Under the pieces are notes generated by a model, which was given only the letters and a program-made list of their open reading frames with translations, did no database searches and had not been told where the DNA came from. From NCBI RefSeq assembly GCF_039531105.1, contig NZ_BAAAPK010000001.1, positions 3,009,818 through 3,073,817 of the forward strand: a stretch of DNA of 64,000 bases, written 5' to 3'. A program made the position numbers and the translations under genes. The first letter of the stretch is position 1. The number at the start of each line of letters is the position of its first letter. The stretch comes from Microbacterium lacus. Its GTDB lineage: Bacteria; Actinomycetota; Actinomycetes; Actinomycetales; Microbacteriaceae. Shown here piece after piece: positions 8,109-16,202 of the stretch.

Positions 8109-8915
8109 ATGGCAGCGGGACACGGGGCGCCGGAGGGCACCGTCAACTTCCGCGATGTCGGCGGGATGCCGCTCATCGGCGGCGGCGCCGTCCGGGCGGG
8201 TGTGCTCTTCCGCTCGGATGCGCTGAGCGGACTGACCCCGGAGGGCGGGCGCCGGCTCGCAGACACGGGCATCGGCGTGATCGTCGACTTCCGGACGCCG
8301 ATGGAGCGGCAACTCTCCCCCGACCGCCTGCCCGCCGAGACCGAGTTCCGCGTCGTGCATCTCGAGCTGCTCGAGGGCGCGTTGAACGGACTGGCCGATC
8401 AGGCACTCTCCGCGCCGGGCGCTCACGCCGAGGCGGCCGTCGAGCAGGCCCTCGCGCAACTGCCGCAGCTGAGCGCGCTCTACACATCGATGCTTGCGCA
8501 CGGAGCCGGCGTCTTTGCCGAGTTCACGCGCGTCGTGGCGGACCCTCCGGCGCCGGACGCCGATCGCGAGGCTGTTCTCGTACACTGCACGGCGGGTAAG
8601 GACCGGACGGGCGTGAGCGTCGCGCTGGTCCTGGACGCGGTGGGGGTGCAGCGTGAGGCCCTGATCGCCGACTACGCGTCGTCGGAGGCGAATCTGGCGG
8701 GCGCGTGGGCGGACCGGATGTTCGGGATGATCGCCGCCATGGGGATCCCGCGGACACCGGCCCTCGAGGAGCTCATCGCGCAGACGCCCGCGTCGGCGAT
8801 CATGACGGCACTCGAGTGGGTCGACCGGGAGCACGGCGGCTCTGACGCCTATCTGCGCAGCGGCGGAGCGACCGAGGAGGACCTCGGACGTCTGCGTCAG
8901 CGACTCGTCGGCTGA
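8109..8915 (+). CDS. Tyrosine/serine protein phosphatase
   Basis: 268 residues with the NFRDVGG opening (residues ~13-19) and the cysteine phosphatase signature HCTAGKDRTG near residue 160, typical of the Y_phosphatase3 family that includes mycobacterial PtpB. The cysteine is the nucleophile and the final arginine binds phosphate. The ATG lies 5 nt after the aspS stop, so the two are probably cotranscribed. The last 19 bp overlap the end of the convergent glutaredoxin gene. Physiological substrates are unknown; some relatives also dephosphorylate phosphoinositides. Confidence 0.9.
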   Translation: MAAGHGAPEGTVNFRDVGGMPLIGGGAVRAGVLFRSDALSGLTPEGGRRLADTGIGVIVDFRTPMERQLSPDRLPAETEFRVVHLELLEGALNGLADQALSAPGAHAEAAVEQALAQLPQLSALYTSMLAHGAGVFAEFTRVVADPPAPDADREAVLVHCTAGKDRTGVSVALVLDAVGVQREALIADYASSEANLAGAWADRMFGMIAAMGIPRTPALEELIAQTPASAIMTALEWVDREHGGSDAYLRSGGATEEDLGRLRQRLVG

Positions 8916-9172
8916 GCCGCGTCCGTGAGCGCCGCTCGAAGACGATCGGCTGAGACTCGCCAGTGCGCGTGCAGCCGGCCGTCGATCAGGATGACCGGGA
9001 TCTTCTCCCACCACAGTTCGTACAGAGCGGGGTCGTCGGCGATCGACGCCTCGCGAAGCTCGATGCGGTCGGCCACCTCGTCGGGCAGTTCAGCGAGGAC
9101 CGAACCGACGATCTCCTCCGCCACATCGCACAAGTGGCAGTCGGGCTTGCCGATCAGCGTGATCTCGGTCAT
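8897..9172 (-). CDS. Glutaredoxin family protein
   Basis: 91 residues of thioredoxin-fold glutaredoxin-like type (DUF836) with a CHLC dithiol motif near residue 11 (KPDCHLCD) and the IPVILIDG cis-Pro loop. It is likely a small thiol-disulfide protein. The ATG at 9172 overlaps the stop of the rhodanese gene (ATGA), so the two form a coupled pair. A longer frame with an N-terminal MDRRGLPRR extension exists but overlaps the rhodanese end and is unlikely. Confidence 0.85.
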   Translation of the reverse strand: MTEITLIGKPDCHLCDVAEEIVGSVLAELPDEVADRIELREASIADDPALYELWWEKIPVILIDGRLHAHWRVSADRLRAALTDAAQPTSR

Positions 9173-9462
9173 CGCTCGACGGGGTAGCCCGCGTCGATCC
9201 ATCCGTTCGTGCCGCCCTCGACGTTGACCGCGTCGTATCCGCGCGCCTCCAGCGCCTCGACCACACGACCCGACCGCCCACCGAGAGCGCAGATGACATC
9301 GAACTCGCCGTCGGGCAGCTGATCCAGCAGTTCGCCGATGCGGGACATCGGAAGGTTCACGGCTCCGGGCACGCGCCCGGCGGCGAACTCGTCGGGCTCG
9401 CGGACATCGATGAGAGGGACGCCCTCACGGGCACGGCGCTGCTCGACGGTGATCGACTTCAT
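9169..9462 (-). CDS. Rhodanese-like sulfurtransferase
   Basis: 97-residue single-domain rhodanese. It has the LIDVREPDEF and GAVNLPMS motifs and the catalytic cysteine in VICALGGRS near residue 61, followed by a GYDAVNVEGG strand and final GW. It is likely to carry persulfide sulfur, and it is coupled to a glutaredoxin-like gene downstream. The start was chosen at the ATG 9462; an upstream start at 9501 would add 13 residues with no family support. Confidence 0.88.
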   Translation of the reverse strand: MKSITVEQRRAREGVPLIDVREPDEFAAGRVPGAVNLPMSRIGELLDQLPDGEFDVICALGGRSGRVVEALEARGYDAVNVEGGTNGWIDAGYPVER

Positions 9463-9520
9463 GGTTCCATTCTGGTGCTGCCCAGACCAGGTGAGCGCCA
9501 CCGCGGTGCCGACAACACGA

Positions 9521-9567
9521 AGCGCCCGTCCTCGGACAGGCGCTCGGTGTGCGCGGGCGATGCCCGC
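9521..9567 (-). terminator. Double hairpin after the bS22 gene
   Basis: Downstream of the minus-strand bS22 stop are two hairpins: 9553-9558/9562-9567 (6 bp, 3-base loop) and 9521-9530/9535-9544 (10 bp with one G-T pair, 4-base loop). The second is followed by a modest T-containing tract, as is usual for actinobacterial terminators. Confidence 0.55.
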
Positions 9568-9575
9568 GGCCGCTG

Positions 9576-9674
9576 CTACTTCTTGTTGCGGCGCTGGTGG
9601 CGAGTCTTGCGAAGCAGCTTGCGGTGCTTCTTCTTCGCCATGCGCTTGCGGCGCTTCTTGATGACTGAACCCAC
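9576..9674 (-). CDS. 30S ribosomal protein bS22 (AURKAIP1/COX24 type)
   Basis: A 32-residue, extremely basic protein: GSVIKKRRKRMAKKKHRK, then LLRKTRHQRRNKK. This matches the small-subunit protein bS22 seen in mycobacterial ribosomes and the AURKAIP1/COX24 domain. The GTG start at 9674 is preceded by GAGG at a 6-nt gap. A TAGACT box on the minus strand at 9764-9769 is a possible promoter. The gene is too short for most gene finders. Its neighbour is a small HTH gene, the same pair as Rv0500A-Rv0500B in M. tuberculosis. Confidence 0.93.
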   Translation of the reverse strand: MGSVIKKRRKRMAKKKHRKLLRKTRHQRRNKK

Positions 9675-9797
9675 GGAAAACCTCACTAAGTCGGGGTCTG
9701 GGCTACCTGCACTTTCGTGCAGTCGTGCCCGGGAACGGCAAGAACGGAAAAATGCCTTGGCAAAGTCTATCAGGCGCGTCGACCTGAGAAACCTCGC

Positions 9798-9989
9798 TCA
9801 GCCGACGTCGGCGATCGGGCGCTGCAGCGCGTCGGTGACGGCGGACTCGGGAACGCGGTAACTGCGCCCGAACCGGACGGCGGGCAACTCGCCCGCGTGA
9901 ACGAGCCGGTACACGGTCATCTTCGACACGCGCATGATGTCGGCGACCTCCGCGACGGTCAGGAAGCGCACATCAGGCAGTTCCGCCAT
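9798..9989 (-). CDS. Small excisionase/MerR-like HTH protein
   Basis: 63 residues, almost entirely one winged helix-turn-helix: FLTVAEVADIMRVSKMTVYR, then LVHAGELPAVRFGRSYRVPE. This is the conserved actinobacterial protein found beside bS22 and near proC (Rv0500A in M. tuberculosis). It probably binds DNA; targets are not known from sequence. The ATG at 9989 has a GGGGAG ribosome site 3 nt upstream. Longer upstream frames are not conserved in composition and were rejected. Confidence 0.88.
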   Translation of the reverse strand: MAELPDVRFLTVAEVADIMRVSKMTVYRLVHAGELPAVRFGRSYRVPESAVTDALQRPIADVG

Positions 9990-10147
9990 GATCTCCCCTT
10001 CCCCAGGATCGTGCACAGCACACTCTATGGGGTGCGTGCGACGCCTGTAAACCCGTGTGACCACTGGGATCGAAGCGTGTGCCGTTCCCAGCCGACCCAT
10101 ACCCGCCGCAGAGGTCGCACCTCAGCGCTCGCGCGAGCATCGGACGC

Positions 10148-10537
10148 ATGTCCCGCGACGATTCCGAACCCACTGCACCCGCTCCCACCGCGCCCGCCGA
10201 GCAGCCGACCGCCGTCCTTCCCGAAGCGCCGCCCGCCGGAGCGTCGCCTGCCACGCCGGAGCCCACAGCCCCACCGACGCGCCCCTCGTCCCGCGGCTGG
10301 CTCATCGGCGGGATCGCCGCGGGAGGCGCGCTTCTGCTGGCACTCGCTTTCGGCGGTGGCGTGGCGACCGGCTTCGCCCTCGATTCGGGTCGAGGCGGGC
10401 CCGCCGCTGAGTTCGGAGACCGCGGCTTCCCGGGTGGCGATCCCGGTCAGGGCTGGGGGGACCGCGACGGCGACCGTCCCGCTCCGGGTGCGCCGCAGCA
10501 GGACCAGGACCAGGACTCCACGGCGCCGAACTCCTGA
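10148..10537 (+). CDS. Hypothetical single-pass membrane protein
   Basis: 129 residues in three parts: a proline/alanine-rich N terminus (1-55), one transmembrane helix (about 58-80, GGIAAGGALLLALAFGGG) and a Gly/Asp/Gln-rich tail. The family is not recognised. It sits alone between divergent and convergent genes; no clear ribosome site was seen before the ATG. It is probably real because of the membrane segment and consistent third-position GC. Confidence 0.6.
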   Translation: MSRDDSEPTAPAPTAPAEQPTAVLPEAPPAGASPATPEPTAPPTRPSSRGWLIGGIAAGGALLLALAFGGGVATGFALDSGRGGPAAEFGDRGFPGGDPGQGWGDRDGDRPAPGAPQQDQDQDSTAPNS

Positions 10538-10548
10538 GCCCGGCTCAG
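10534..10548. terminator. Short palindromic terminator at convergent stops
   Basis: CTGAGC, a 3-base loop and GCTCAG span both the stop of the plus-strand membrane protein gene (TGA at 10535) and the stop of the minus-strand ArsR gene. The stem is only 6 bp; function is inferred from position. Confidence 0.4.
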
Positions 10549-10952
10549 CGGCCCGGCAGCTTCTTCAGCGCGCTCTCGAACGCGTGCTTGGCCGACGCCG
10601 CCGCACGCCCCAGGGTGTCCGCCGCGTGCGCCGCCGAGTCCGGAAGCGTGGAAGAGCCGCCGAGCTCGGCATCCGCCCCGTCGTCGAGGAAGGGGATGAG
10701 CCAGTCGTCGACTTCGTCCAGCGGCGCGGCCGACAGGCTGTAGTAGCGGTGCTGGCCCTCTTCGCGAACCGACACCAGCTGCGCCTCGCGCAGCACTTTA
10801 AGGTGCTTGGAGACCGTCGGCTGGCTGACACCGAGCTGCTGCACGATGTGCGACACGCTCGTCCCGCGCTCTCCGGCGGATGACCGATCCAGGAGGAGCT
10901 GCAGGATGTCGCGGCGGGTGCCGTCCGCGATCACGTCGAAGATGTCCGCCAT
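10545..10952 (-). CDS. ArsR-family transcriptional regulator
   Basis: 135 residues. The first ~85 form an ArsR-type winged HTH with the recognition helix VSQPTVSKHLKVLREAQLV and a beta-hairpin REEGQHRYYSL. The C-terminal 50 residues are alanine-rich and helical. No cysteine or histidine metal-site cluster is visible, so metal sensing is doubtful; homologues often repress detoxification or stress genes. It is divergent from trkH with a 65-bp gap, so it may control that gene. The ATG follows TAACCT by 6 nt, suggesting leaderless expression. Confidence 0.85.
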   Translation of the reverse strand: MADIFDVIADGTRRDILQLLLDRSSAGERGTSVSHIVQQLGVSQPTVSKHLKVLREAQLVSVREEGQHRYYSLSAAPLDEVDDWLIPFLDDGADAELGGSSTLPDSAAHAADTLGRAAASAKHAFESALKKLPGR

Positions 10953-11017
10953 GTGCTTAGGTTAGTCGGGCATCTGCCGGAGTACCATGACTGAGGTTTC
11001 GAGCGAGGGGGCCGCGC

Positions 11018-12457
11018 ATGGCGACTGACCCGAAGGGGTCCTTCGTGACGCGGATGAGAGCCTCCCTGCGCCTGGCCTGGGATCGCCTGCAGGACCTCAC
11101 CACCGCTTCGCCCGCCAGGTTCGCGGTCCTCGTCTTCGCCGCACTCATCCTGCTGTTCACCGGCTTCCTGTCCCTCCCCGCCGCGACCGCCACCGGCACG
11201 CGGGCCCCGTTCGCGGACGCCCTGTTCACCGCGGTCTCCACGATCTGCGTCACCGGATTGACCACGGTGAACATGGGAACGTACTGGTCGCCGTTCGGCC
11301 AGGTCATCATCTTCATCGGCGTGAACGTCGGCGCGATGGGCGTCCTCACGCTCGCGTCGATCCTCGGGCTCGTGATCTCCAAAAGACTGGGTCTGCGCGC
11401 CAAACTCATCGCGGCGGGCGACACGAATCCGATGCGCGCGCACGGCGGCGTCGTGAACGAAGGACAGACGGTCCGACTCGGCGAAGTCGGTGTTCTGCTG
11501 CGCACCGTCGCGCTGTCCACCCTCGTGATCGAGGCCGTGATCGCGGTCCTCCTGTACCCCTCCCTCCTCGTGGGCGGCGTCGATCCTCTCACCGCGCTCT
11601 GGGAGGCGCCGTACTACGCCGCGATGGCGTTCACGAACACCGGGTTCTCCCCCAACCCGGACGGCATCCTGCCGTTCCAGTACGACTACTTCTTCCTCAC
11701 CGTCATGATGGCGGGTGTCTTCCTCGGCTCGATCGGCTTCCCGGTCATCTACACGCTGTGGCGCCACCAGTGGCACGTGCGGCACTGGACCCTGCACGCG
11801 AAGCTCACGCTCATCACGACCGTCCTGCTGTTCTTCCTCGGCGCAGCCGCGTTCCTCGCCCTCGAGTTCGACAACCCCGAGACCTTCGGCAGCCGCGATG
11901 CGTGGGACACCGTGTTCCAGTCGTTCTTCCTGTCGGCGATGACCCGCTCCGGCGGATTCTCGGTCGTGGACATCGGCGAGCTCAACGGCTCGTCGCTCCT
12001 GGTCGGGTCGATGCTCATGTTCGTCGGCGGAGGATCGGCGTCCACCGCGGGCGGCATCAAGGTGACCACCCTCGCCGTCCTCGCACTCGCGGTGTGGTCC
12101 GAGGCGAAGGGTCGCCCCTCGGTGCAGGCCTTCGGGCGCCGCATCCCGAGCGACGTGCAGCGCGTCGCGCTGTCCGTCGTCGCGTGGGGCGCGACGATCG
12201 TCGCCCTGTCGACCATCACGATCGCGCACATCACCAAGTCGCCGGTCGAGATGGTGCTGTTCGATGTGATCTCGGGGTTCGCCACCGTCGGCCTGTCCAC
12301 GGGGCTCACCGAATCCCTGCCCGACGCCGGCGTCTACGTCATGGCGCTGACGATGTTCATGGGACGCATTGGTACAGTGACTCTCGCCGCGGCCGTGGCC
12401 GCGTCATCCCGTTCGCAGCTGTTCGCGCTGCCGGTGGAAAGGCCGATCGTTGGTTGA
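11018..12457 (+). CDS. Potassium uptake channel subunit TrkH/KtrB
   Basis: 479-residue ion-conducting subunit of a Trk/Ktr system. The four pore-loop repeats with their filter glycines are visible: STICVTGLTT, FTNTGFSPN, MTRSGGFSV and FATVGLSTG. It should pass K+ (possibly Na+-coupled) inward under control of the RCK protein encoded next. A GAGGGGG ribosome site precedes the ATG, and TACCAT at 10983 is a possible -10. The stop overlaps the next gene by 8 bp. Confidence 0.93.
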   Translation: MATDPKGSFVTRMRASLRLAWDRLQDLTTASPARFAVLVFAALILLFTGFLSLPAATATGTRAPFADALFTAVSTICVTGLTTVNMGTYWSPFGQVIIFIGVNVGAMGVLTLASILGLVISKRLGLRAKLIAAGDTNPMRAHGGVVNEGQTVRLGEVGVLLRTVALSTLVIEAVIAVLLYPSLLVGGVDPLTALWEAPYYAAMAFTNTGFSPNPDGILPFQYDYFFLTVMMAGVFLGSIGFPVIYTLWRHQWHVRHWTLHAKLTLITTVLLFFLGAAAFLALEFDNPETFGSRDAWDTVFQSFFLSAMTRSGGFSVVDIGELNGSSLLVGSMLMFVGGGSASTAGGIKVTTLAVLALAVWSEAKGRPSVQAFGRRIPSDVQRVALSVVAWGATIVALSTITIAHITKSPVEMVLFDVISGFATVGLSTGLTESLPDAGVYVMALTMFMGRIGTVTLAAAVAASSRSQLFALPVERPIVG

Positions 12458-13121
12458 GCGCATCAGGGGCGATGCTCCTGTCCTGGTGATCGGACTCGGA
12501 CGCTTCGGCGCCGCCTGTGCGGGCGAGCTGGATCGCCTGGACCGCGAAGTGCTCGCGATCGATGAGAGCCTGGATCTGGTCCAGAAGTGGTCCGAACGTG
12601 TCACGCACGCCGTGCAGGCCGATGCCCGCAACGTCGACGCGCTCAAGCAGATCGGCGCGCAGGACTTCCAGGTGGCCGTCGTCGCCGTCGGATCCTCGAT
12701 CGAGGCCTCGGTCCTGATCACCGCGAACCTCGTCGACCTGAAGGTGCCGCAGATCTGGGCGAAGGCGGTGTCGCAGTCGCACGGCAAGATCCTCGCCCGC
12801 GTGGGCGCGAACCACGTCATCTACCCCGAGCGCGAGGCCGGTGAGCGCGTCGCCCATCTCGTGAGCGGGCGGATGCTGGACTTCATCCGGTTCGACGACG
12901 ACTTCGCGATCGCGAAGATGTACCCGCCGAAGTTCATCCGCGGAGTCGGGCTGAACGAATCGGGCGTGCGGTCCAAGTACAACGTGACCGTGGTCGGGGT
13001 GAAGAGCCCGGGCAAGCCGTTCCGCTACGCGGAGGCGAACACGATCGTCACGAACCACGACCTGATCATCGTGTCGGGTACGAACGGCGACATCGAGCGG
13101 TTCGCGGCTCTCGACCGCTGA
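12450..13121 (+). CDS. TrkA/KtrA RCK-domain regulator
   Basis: 223 residues: an RCK_N Rossmann domain with the GLGRFG nucleotide loop (residues 14-19) and an acid at the end of strand 2 (AIDES), then an RCK_C domain (about 140-220). It forms the cytosolic gating ring for the TrkH channel encoded upstream. The TTG start at 12450 is preceded by GGAAAGG and overlaps the trkH stop. The gene converges on a second trkA gene 12 bp away. Confidence 0.93.
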   Translation: MVERIRGDAPVLVIGLGRFGAACAGELDRLDREVLAIDESLDLVQKWSERVTHAVQADARNVDALKQIGAQDFQVAVVAVGSSIEASVLITANLVDLKVPQIWAKAVSQSHGKILARVGANHVIYPEREAGERVAHLVSGRMLDFIRFDDDFAIAKMYPPKFIRGVGLNESGVRSKYNVTVVGVKSPGKPFRYAEANTIVTNHDLIIVSGTNGDIERFAALDR

Positions 13122-13133
13122 GGCATCGTCCGG

Positions 13134-13829
13134 TCAGCGCAGCTGAGCGAAGGCCTCGGCTCTCGACGTCGGCCCGACGATCAAGACCGCCGCGCCGGGA
13201 GCGAGCACCGTCGCGTTGTCGGCGTTCTGCCATGATCCGCTGTCGTCGCGGTAGGCCGCGATGGTGACACCATGCTGCTGGCGAAGGCGCGTCTGACCCA
13301 ACGGCACGCCGACGAAAGAGGCGGGAACGGTGGCTTTGACCAGCGAATAGCCCCGGTCGATCTCGAGGTAGTCGATCGCGGCACCGCGCACGAGGTGCGC
13401 CACGCGCCGACCCATGTCCTTCTCGGGATACACGACGTGATGCACACCCAGCTGGGCGAGGATCGTGCCGTGCTGTTCGCTGATCGCCTTGGCCCAGACG
13501 ACGGGAACCTTCAACTGGAGCAGAAGCGACGCTGTGAGGATGGAGGCCTGCACGTCGTCGCCGATCGCGACCACGACGCGGTCGAACTCGTCCACGGCGA
13601 GTTGACGCAGCGCCTCCTCCTTGGTCGAATCCGCCCGGACGACCTGCGTGAGCTGACCGTTGTGCGACTGCACGATCTCTTCGTCGCTGTCGATGCCGAG
13701 CACCTCCGTCCCCGACGCCATGAGCTCCAGCGCGAGGCTGCTGCCGAAGCGGCCGAGCCCGATCACCGCAACCGAATCGGCCTCCGCGATCCGGCGGGAT
13801 GTGTCTGAGAAGAGCGAGAACTTAGCCAA
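13134..13829 (-). CDS. TrkA/KtrA RCK-domain regulator, second copy
   Basis: 231-residue paralogue of the neighbouring RCK protein, with the same GLGRFG loop (about residues 23-28), an acidic residue after strand 2 (GIDSDEE) and a C-terminal RCK_C domain. The sequence differs clearly from its neighbour. The TTG start at 13829 has AAGGAGAGG 7 nt upstream inside the end of the paired trkH gene, so the pair is translationally coupled. It is likely the gating subunit of the second Trk channel. Confidence 0.92.
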   Translation of the reverse strand: MAKFSLFSDTSRRIAEADSVAVIGLGRFGSSLALELMASGTEVLGIDSDEEIVQSHNGQLTQVVRADSTKEEALRQLAVDEFDRVVVAIGDDVQASILTASLLLQLKVPVVWAKAISEQHGTILAQLGVHHVVYPEKDMGRRVAHLVRGAAIDYLEIDRGYSLVKATVPASFVGVPLGQTRLRQQHGVTIAAYRDDSGSWQNADNATVLAPGAAVLIVGPTSRAEAFAQLR

Positions 13830-15189
13830 TGGCGGGCCTCTCCTTGGGGTATTCGTACAGGATGCGACGTTGTCGCAGCGCGATGGCGCTGCCGAGCGTC
13901 AGCGGACCGAGCCGGCCGAGGAACATCAAGAGCACCAAGACGATCTCGGCCGCGTCGGGCAGGTCACCGGTGATGCCCGTCGACAGCCCTACCGTGCCGA
14001 ATGCCGACACCGCCTCGAAGAACACACGATCGAACGACAAGCCCGTGATGACCATGAGCGAGATCGTCGCCACCATGACGGCCGCGACCGCCATCAGCAC
14101 CACGGTGATCGCCTGCCGGTGGACCGCGCGAGACAGTCGCTTGCCGAAGATGTTCACGGCGCCCTCACCCCGCAGCTCGGTGGCCATGATGAAGAACAGC
14201 ACGGCGAACGTGGTCACCTTGATACCGCCGGCTGTTCCCGCGGGCCCACCGCCGATGAACATCAGCACGTCCATGCCCAGCCACGTCTCGTCGTGCATCA
14301 GTCCGATGTCGACCGAGTTGAACCCCGCCGTACGGGTCTGCACCGAATGGAAGAAGCCGATGAGCAGCCTCGTCGCAGGATCGTAGGCGCCGAGTGTCTC
14401 GGCGTTGGACCACTCGAACACCGTGATGTAGACCGTGCCACCCACGAGGAGGGTTGCGGTGGCCCACAGCACGATCTTGGTGTTCATGCTCCAGTGCAGT
14501 GGGCGCCGGAACTCCTTGCGCAGCTGCATGATCACCGGGAATCCGAGCCCGCCGAGGATGATCGCCCCGCACAGGGGCAGGCAGATCCAGGGGTCGGCGG
14601 CGAACCCGATCAGGTTGTCGCTGTAGAGCGCGAATCCGGCGTTGTTGAACGACGAGACGCTGTGGAACAGCGCGTACCACGCCGCCTCCGCCGGACCATA
14701 GCCATAGGCGAGCATGAAGCGCGGTGCGAGGAAGCAGAATGTGACCGCCTCGATGATGAGCGAGATGAGCAGGATGCCGCGTACGAGCCCGCGGACATCG
14801 TCGTAGCCGACGGCTTTCGCCTCGGCGGCGGTGTTCAGGCGCGAACGGACTGTGAGTTTCCGCGCCAAGGCGAGTCCGACCAGCGACGCGAAGATCATGA
14901 TCCCCAAGCCGCCGAGCTGGATGAGGACGAGGATCACGACCAGCCCGAACGGGCTCCAGTGCGTCGCCGTGTCCAGCACGGTGAGGCCGGTGACGCACAC
15001 TGCGGAGGTCGCCGTGAACAGCGCGTCGACGAAGCCGGTCCATTCGCCCGAGCGCGACGAGATCGGGAGACTGAGCAGCGCGGTGCCGATCAGGTTGGTC
15101 GCGGCGAAGCCGGCCACGACAGCCTGAGCGGGGTGCAGGCGTATTCCACGGCGCGACCTTGTCGCCACGGGGGCGGCACGGGTGGACAC
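13822..15189 (-). CDS. Potassium uptake channel subunit TrkH/KtrB, second copy
   Basis: 455 residues from the chosen start. Filter regions are TSAVCVTGLTV, FNNAGFALY, TRTAGFNSV and FGTVGLSTG. I chose the GTG at 15189 because TAGAGT lies 8 nt before it, a leaderless-type promoter; the frame also stays open to 15228. The promoter and start codon are enclosed by a 14-bp perfect inverted repeat. The genes trkH-trkA here point toward the other trkH-trkA pair. Confidence 0.92.
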   Translation of the reverse strand: MSTRAAPVATRSRRGIRLHPAQAVVAGFAATNLIGTALLSLPISSRSGEWTGFVDALFTATSAVCVTGLTVLDTATHWSPFGLVVILVLIQLGGLGIMIFASLVGLALARKLTVRSRLNTAAEAKAVGYDDVRGLVRGILLISLIIEAVTFCFLAPRFMLAYGYGPAEAAWYALFHSVSSFNNAGFALYSDNLIGFAADPWICLPLCGAIILGGLGFPVIMQLRKEFRRPLHWSMNTKIVLWATATLLVGGTVYITVFEWSNAETLGAYDPATRLLIGFFHSVQTRTAGFNSVDIGLMHDETWLGMDVLMFIGGGPAGTAGGIKVTTFAVLFFIMATELRGEGAVNIFGKRLSRAVHRQAITVVLMAVAAVMVATISLMVITGLSFDRVFFEAVSAFGTVGLSTGITGDLPDAAEIVLVLLMFLGRLGPLTLGSAIALRQRRILYEYPKERPAIG

Positions 15190-15219
15190 GGAGAGCGACT
15201 CTAGCCGCTCTCCGTGTCC
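15184..15219. promoter_or_regulatory. 14-bp palindrome enclosing the trkH promoter and start
   Basis: Perfect inverted repeat GGACACGGAGAGCG (15184-15197) / CGCTCTCCGTGTCC (15206-15219). The 8-base centre carries most of the minus-strand -10 box TAGAGT (15203-15198), and the left arm covers the GTG start (15189). It could be a repressor operator or, if transcription begins further upstream, a hairpin hiding the start codon. Confidence 0.6.
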
Positions 15220-15253
15220 GCACACCACCGCACCCGAATTCGCGCGATCGGCA

Positions 15254-15270
15254 GGGAGCCGGCGGCTCCC
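15254..15270 (-). terminator. Hairpin after the rhodopsin gene
   Basis: GGGAGCC, loop GGC, GGCTCCC: a perfect 7-bp stem just past the rhodopsin stop (15278) on the minus strand, with no T-run. Confidence 0.45.
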
Positions 15271-15277
15271 CTCGGCA

Positions 15278-16108
15278 TCAGGGCTTGACGGCGCGCTCGG
15301 TCAAGCTCACGGTCTCGGCGTGCGAGCGCTCCTGCTGGGCGAAGGATGGATCCTCGATCCACGACTTCGTCTTCGCGACCTGGTAGATGATGATGCCGTA
15401 CACCGCCTTGGCGACGATGTCGGCGATCGAATAGCCGACCTGCTTCCACACCCACCCGTCGGCTCCGACATCCAGCGACGGCAGGAGGTAGGCGATCGGG
15501 TACACGCCCCAGCTCAGCAAGAGGAGGTAGCGCAGGCGGCTGATGGTGCCGCGCACGGCTTCCGGCTGGGTCTTCAGGGACTTGCTGAGCTCGACGAACA
15601 GCACCCACAGGATGAACAGGAAGGGGATCGTGGACAGGATGCCGAAGATCGTCCGCACGCCGACGTCCTCGCTGATCTCACCGGGGTAGCCCAGGACGAT
15701 CATCAGGATCGATGCGGGAACGAGCTGCATGAGCAGCTTGTTCTGCATCGCGCGCGCCAACGCGAGCACGGCGACGAGTTCCACGAGCAGCAGCGGAACG
15801 GTCAGCAGCCAGTCGACGTAGCGGTAGCCCTCGTTGAAGGCGGCTCCCTCTGCGAGCGTGTAGTCGCCGGCGCCGCCGATCGCGGTCGTCGTGTACGCCG
15901 CGTTGAACGAGTCGAAGATGCGGAAGTAGTGGTAGGCGGCGATTCCGCAGACGATCAGCGCGATCGTGATCGCGGGTCGATAGCGCGGGAGAACCCTCGG
16001 CAGCGAGATGAGCAGGAAGATCGCGGTGAACAGCTGAGCAGCGATCACGAGGGAGAGCGAGTTGTAGACCGTCGAGTGCTGCGCGGCGGTCAAGAGATCG
16101 GGTATCAC
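15278..16108 (-). CDS. Light-driven proton-pumping rhodopsin (actino/xanthorhodopsin-like)
   Basis: 276-residue seven-helix microbial rhodopsin. Helix C reads YVDWLLTVPLLLVE: Asp99 is the proton acceptor, Thr103 the middle motif residue and Glu110 the donor, the DTE set of outward proton pumps. Leu107 is at the spectral tuning position that gives green absorption in proteorhodopsin. His60 matches the conserved helix-B histidine paired with the acceptor. In helix G, Asp230 and Lys234 are the counterion and the retinal Schiff-base lysine. Gly156 in FGILSTIPF is the small residue that leaves room for a carotenoid antenna in xanthorhodopsin. The GTG at 16108 has a strong AGGAGG 7 nt upstream; the frame extends to 16132 without such support. 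No retinal-forming dioxygenase gene is in the window. Confidence 0.93.
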   Translation of the reverse strand: MIPDLLTAAQHSTVYNSLSLVIAAQLFTAIFLLISLPRVLPRYRPAITIALIVCGIAAYHYFRIFDSFNAAYTTTAIGGAGDYTLAEGAAFNEGYRYVDWLLTVPLLLVELVAVLALARAMQNKLLMQLVPASILMIVLGYPGEISEDVGVRTIFGILSTIPFLFILWVLFVELSKSLKTQPEAVRGTISRLRYLLLLSWGVYPIAYLLPSLDVGADGWVWKQVGYSIADIVAKAVYGIIIYQVAKTKSWIEDPSFAQQERSHAETVSLTERAVKP

Positions 16109-16123
16109 GATGACTCCTCCTTG

Positions 16124-16159
16124 TTTAAGCAACTATTCAAGTTACTGTCTAAGTACGTT
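16124..16159. promoter_or_regulatory. Three 12-bp direct repeats between rhodopsin and marR
   Basis: The motif TYYAAG occurs at 16124 (TTTAAG), 16136 (TTCAAG) and 16148 (TCTAAG), exactly 12 bp apart, in an AT-rich island between the divergent rhodopsin and MarR genes. The repeats start 2 bp beyond the rhodopsin ribosome site, so a bound protein would block the rhodopsin leader or promoter. The first also forms part of a near-palindrome TTGTTTAAGCAA (16121-16132; central TTTAAG). Confidence 0.6.
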
Positions 16160-16202
16160 TATTACACAGCATGTCAACAAGGCGCTTGAGTACCATGAGT
16201 GC

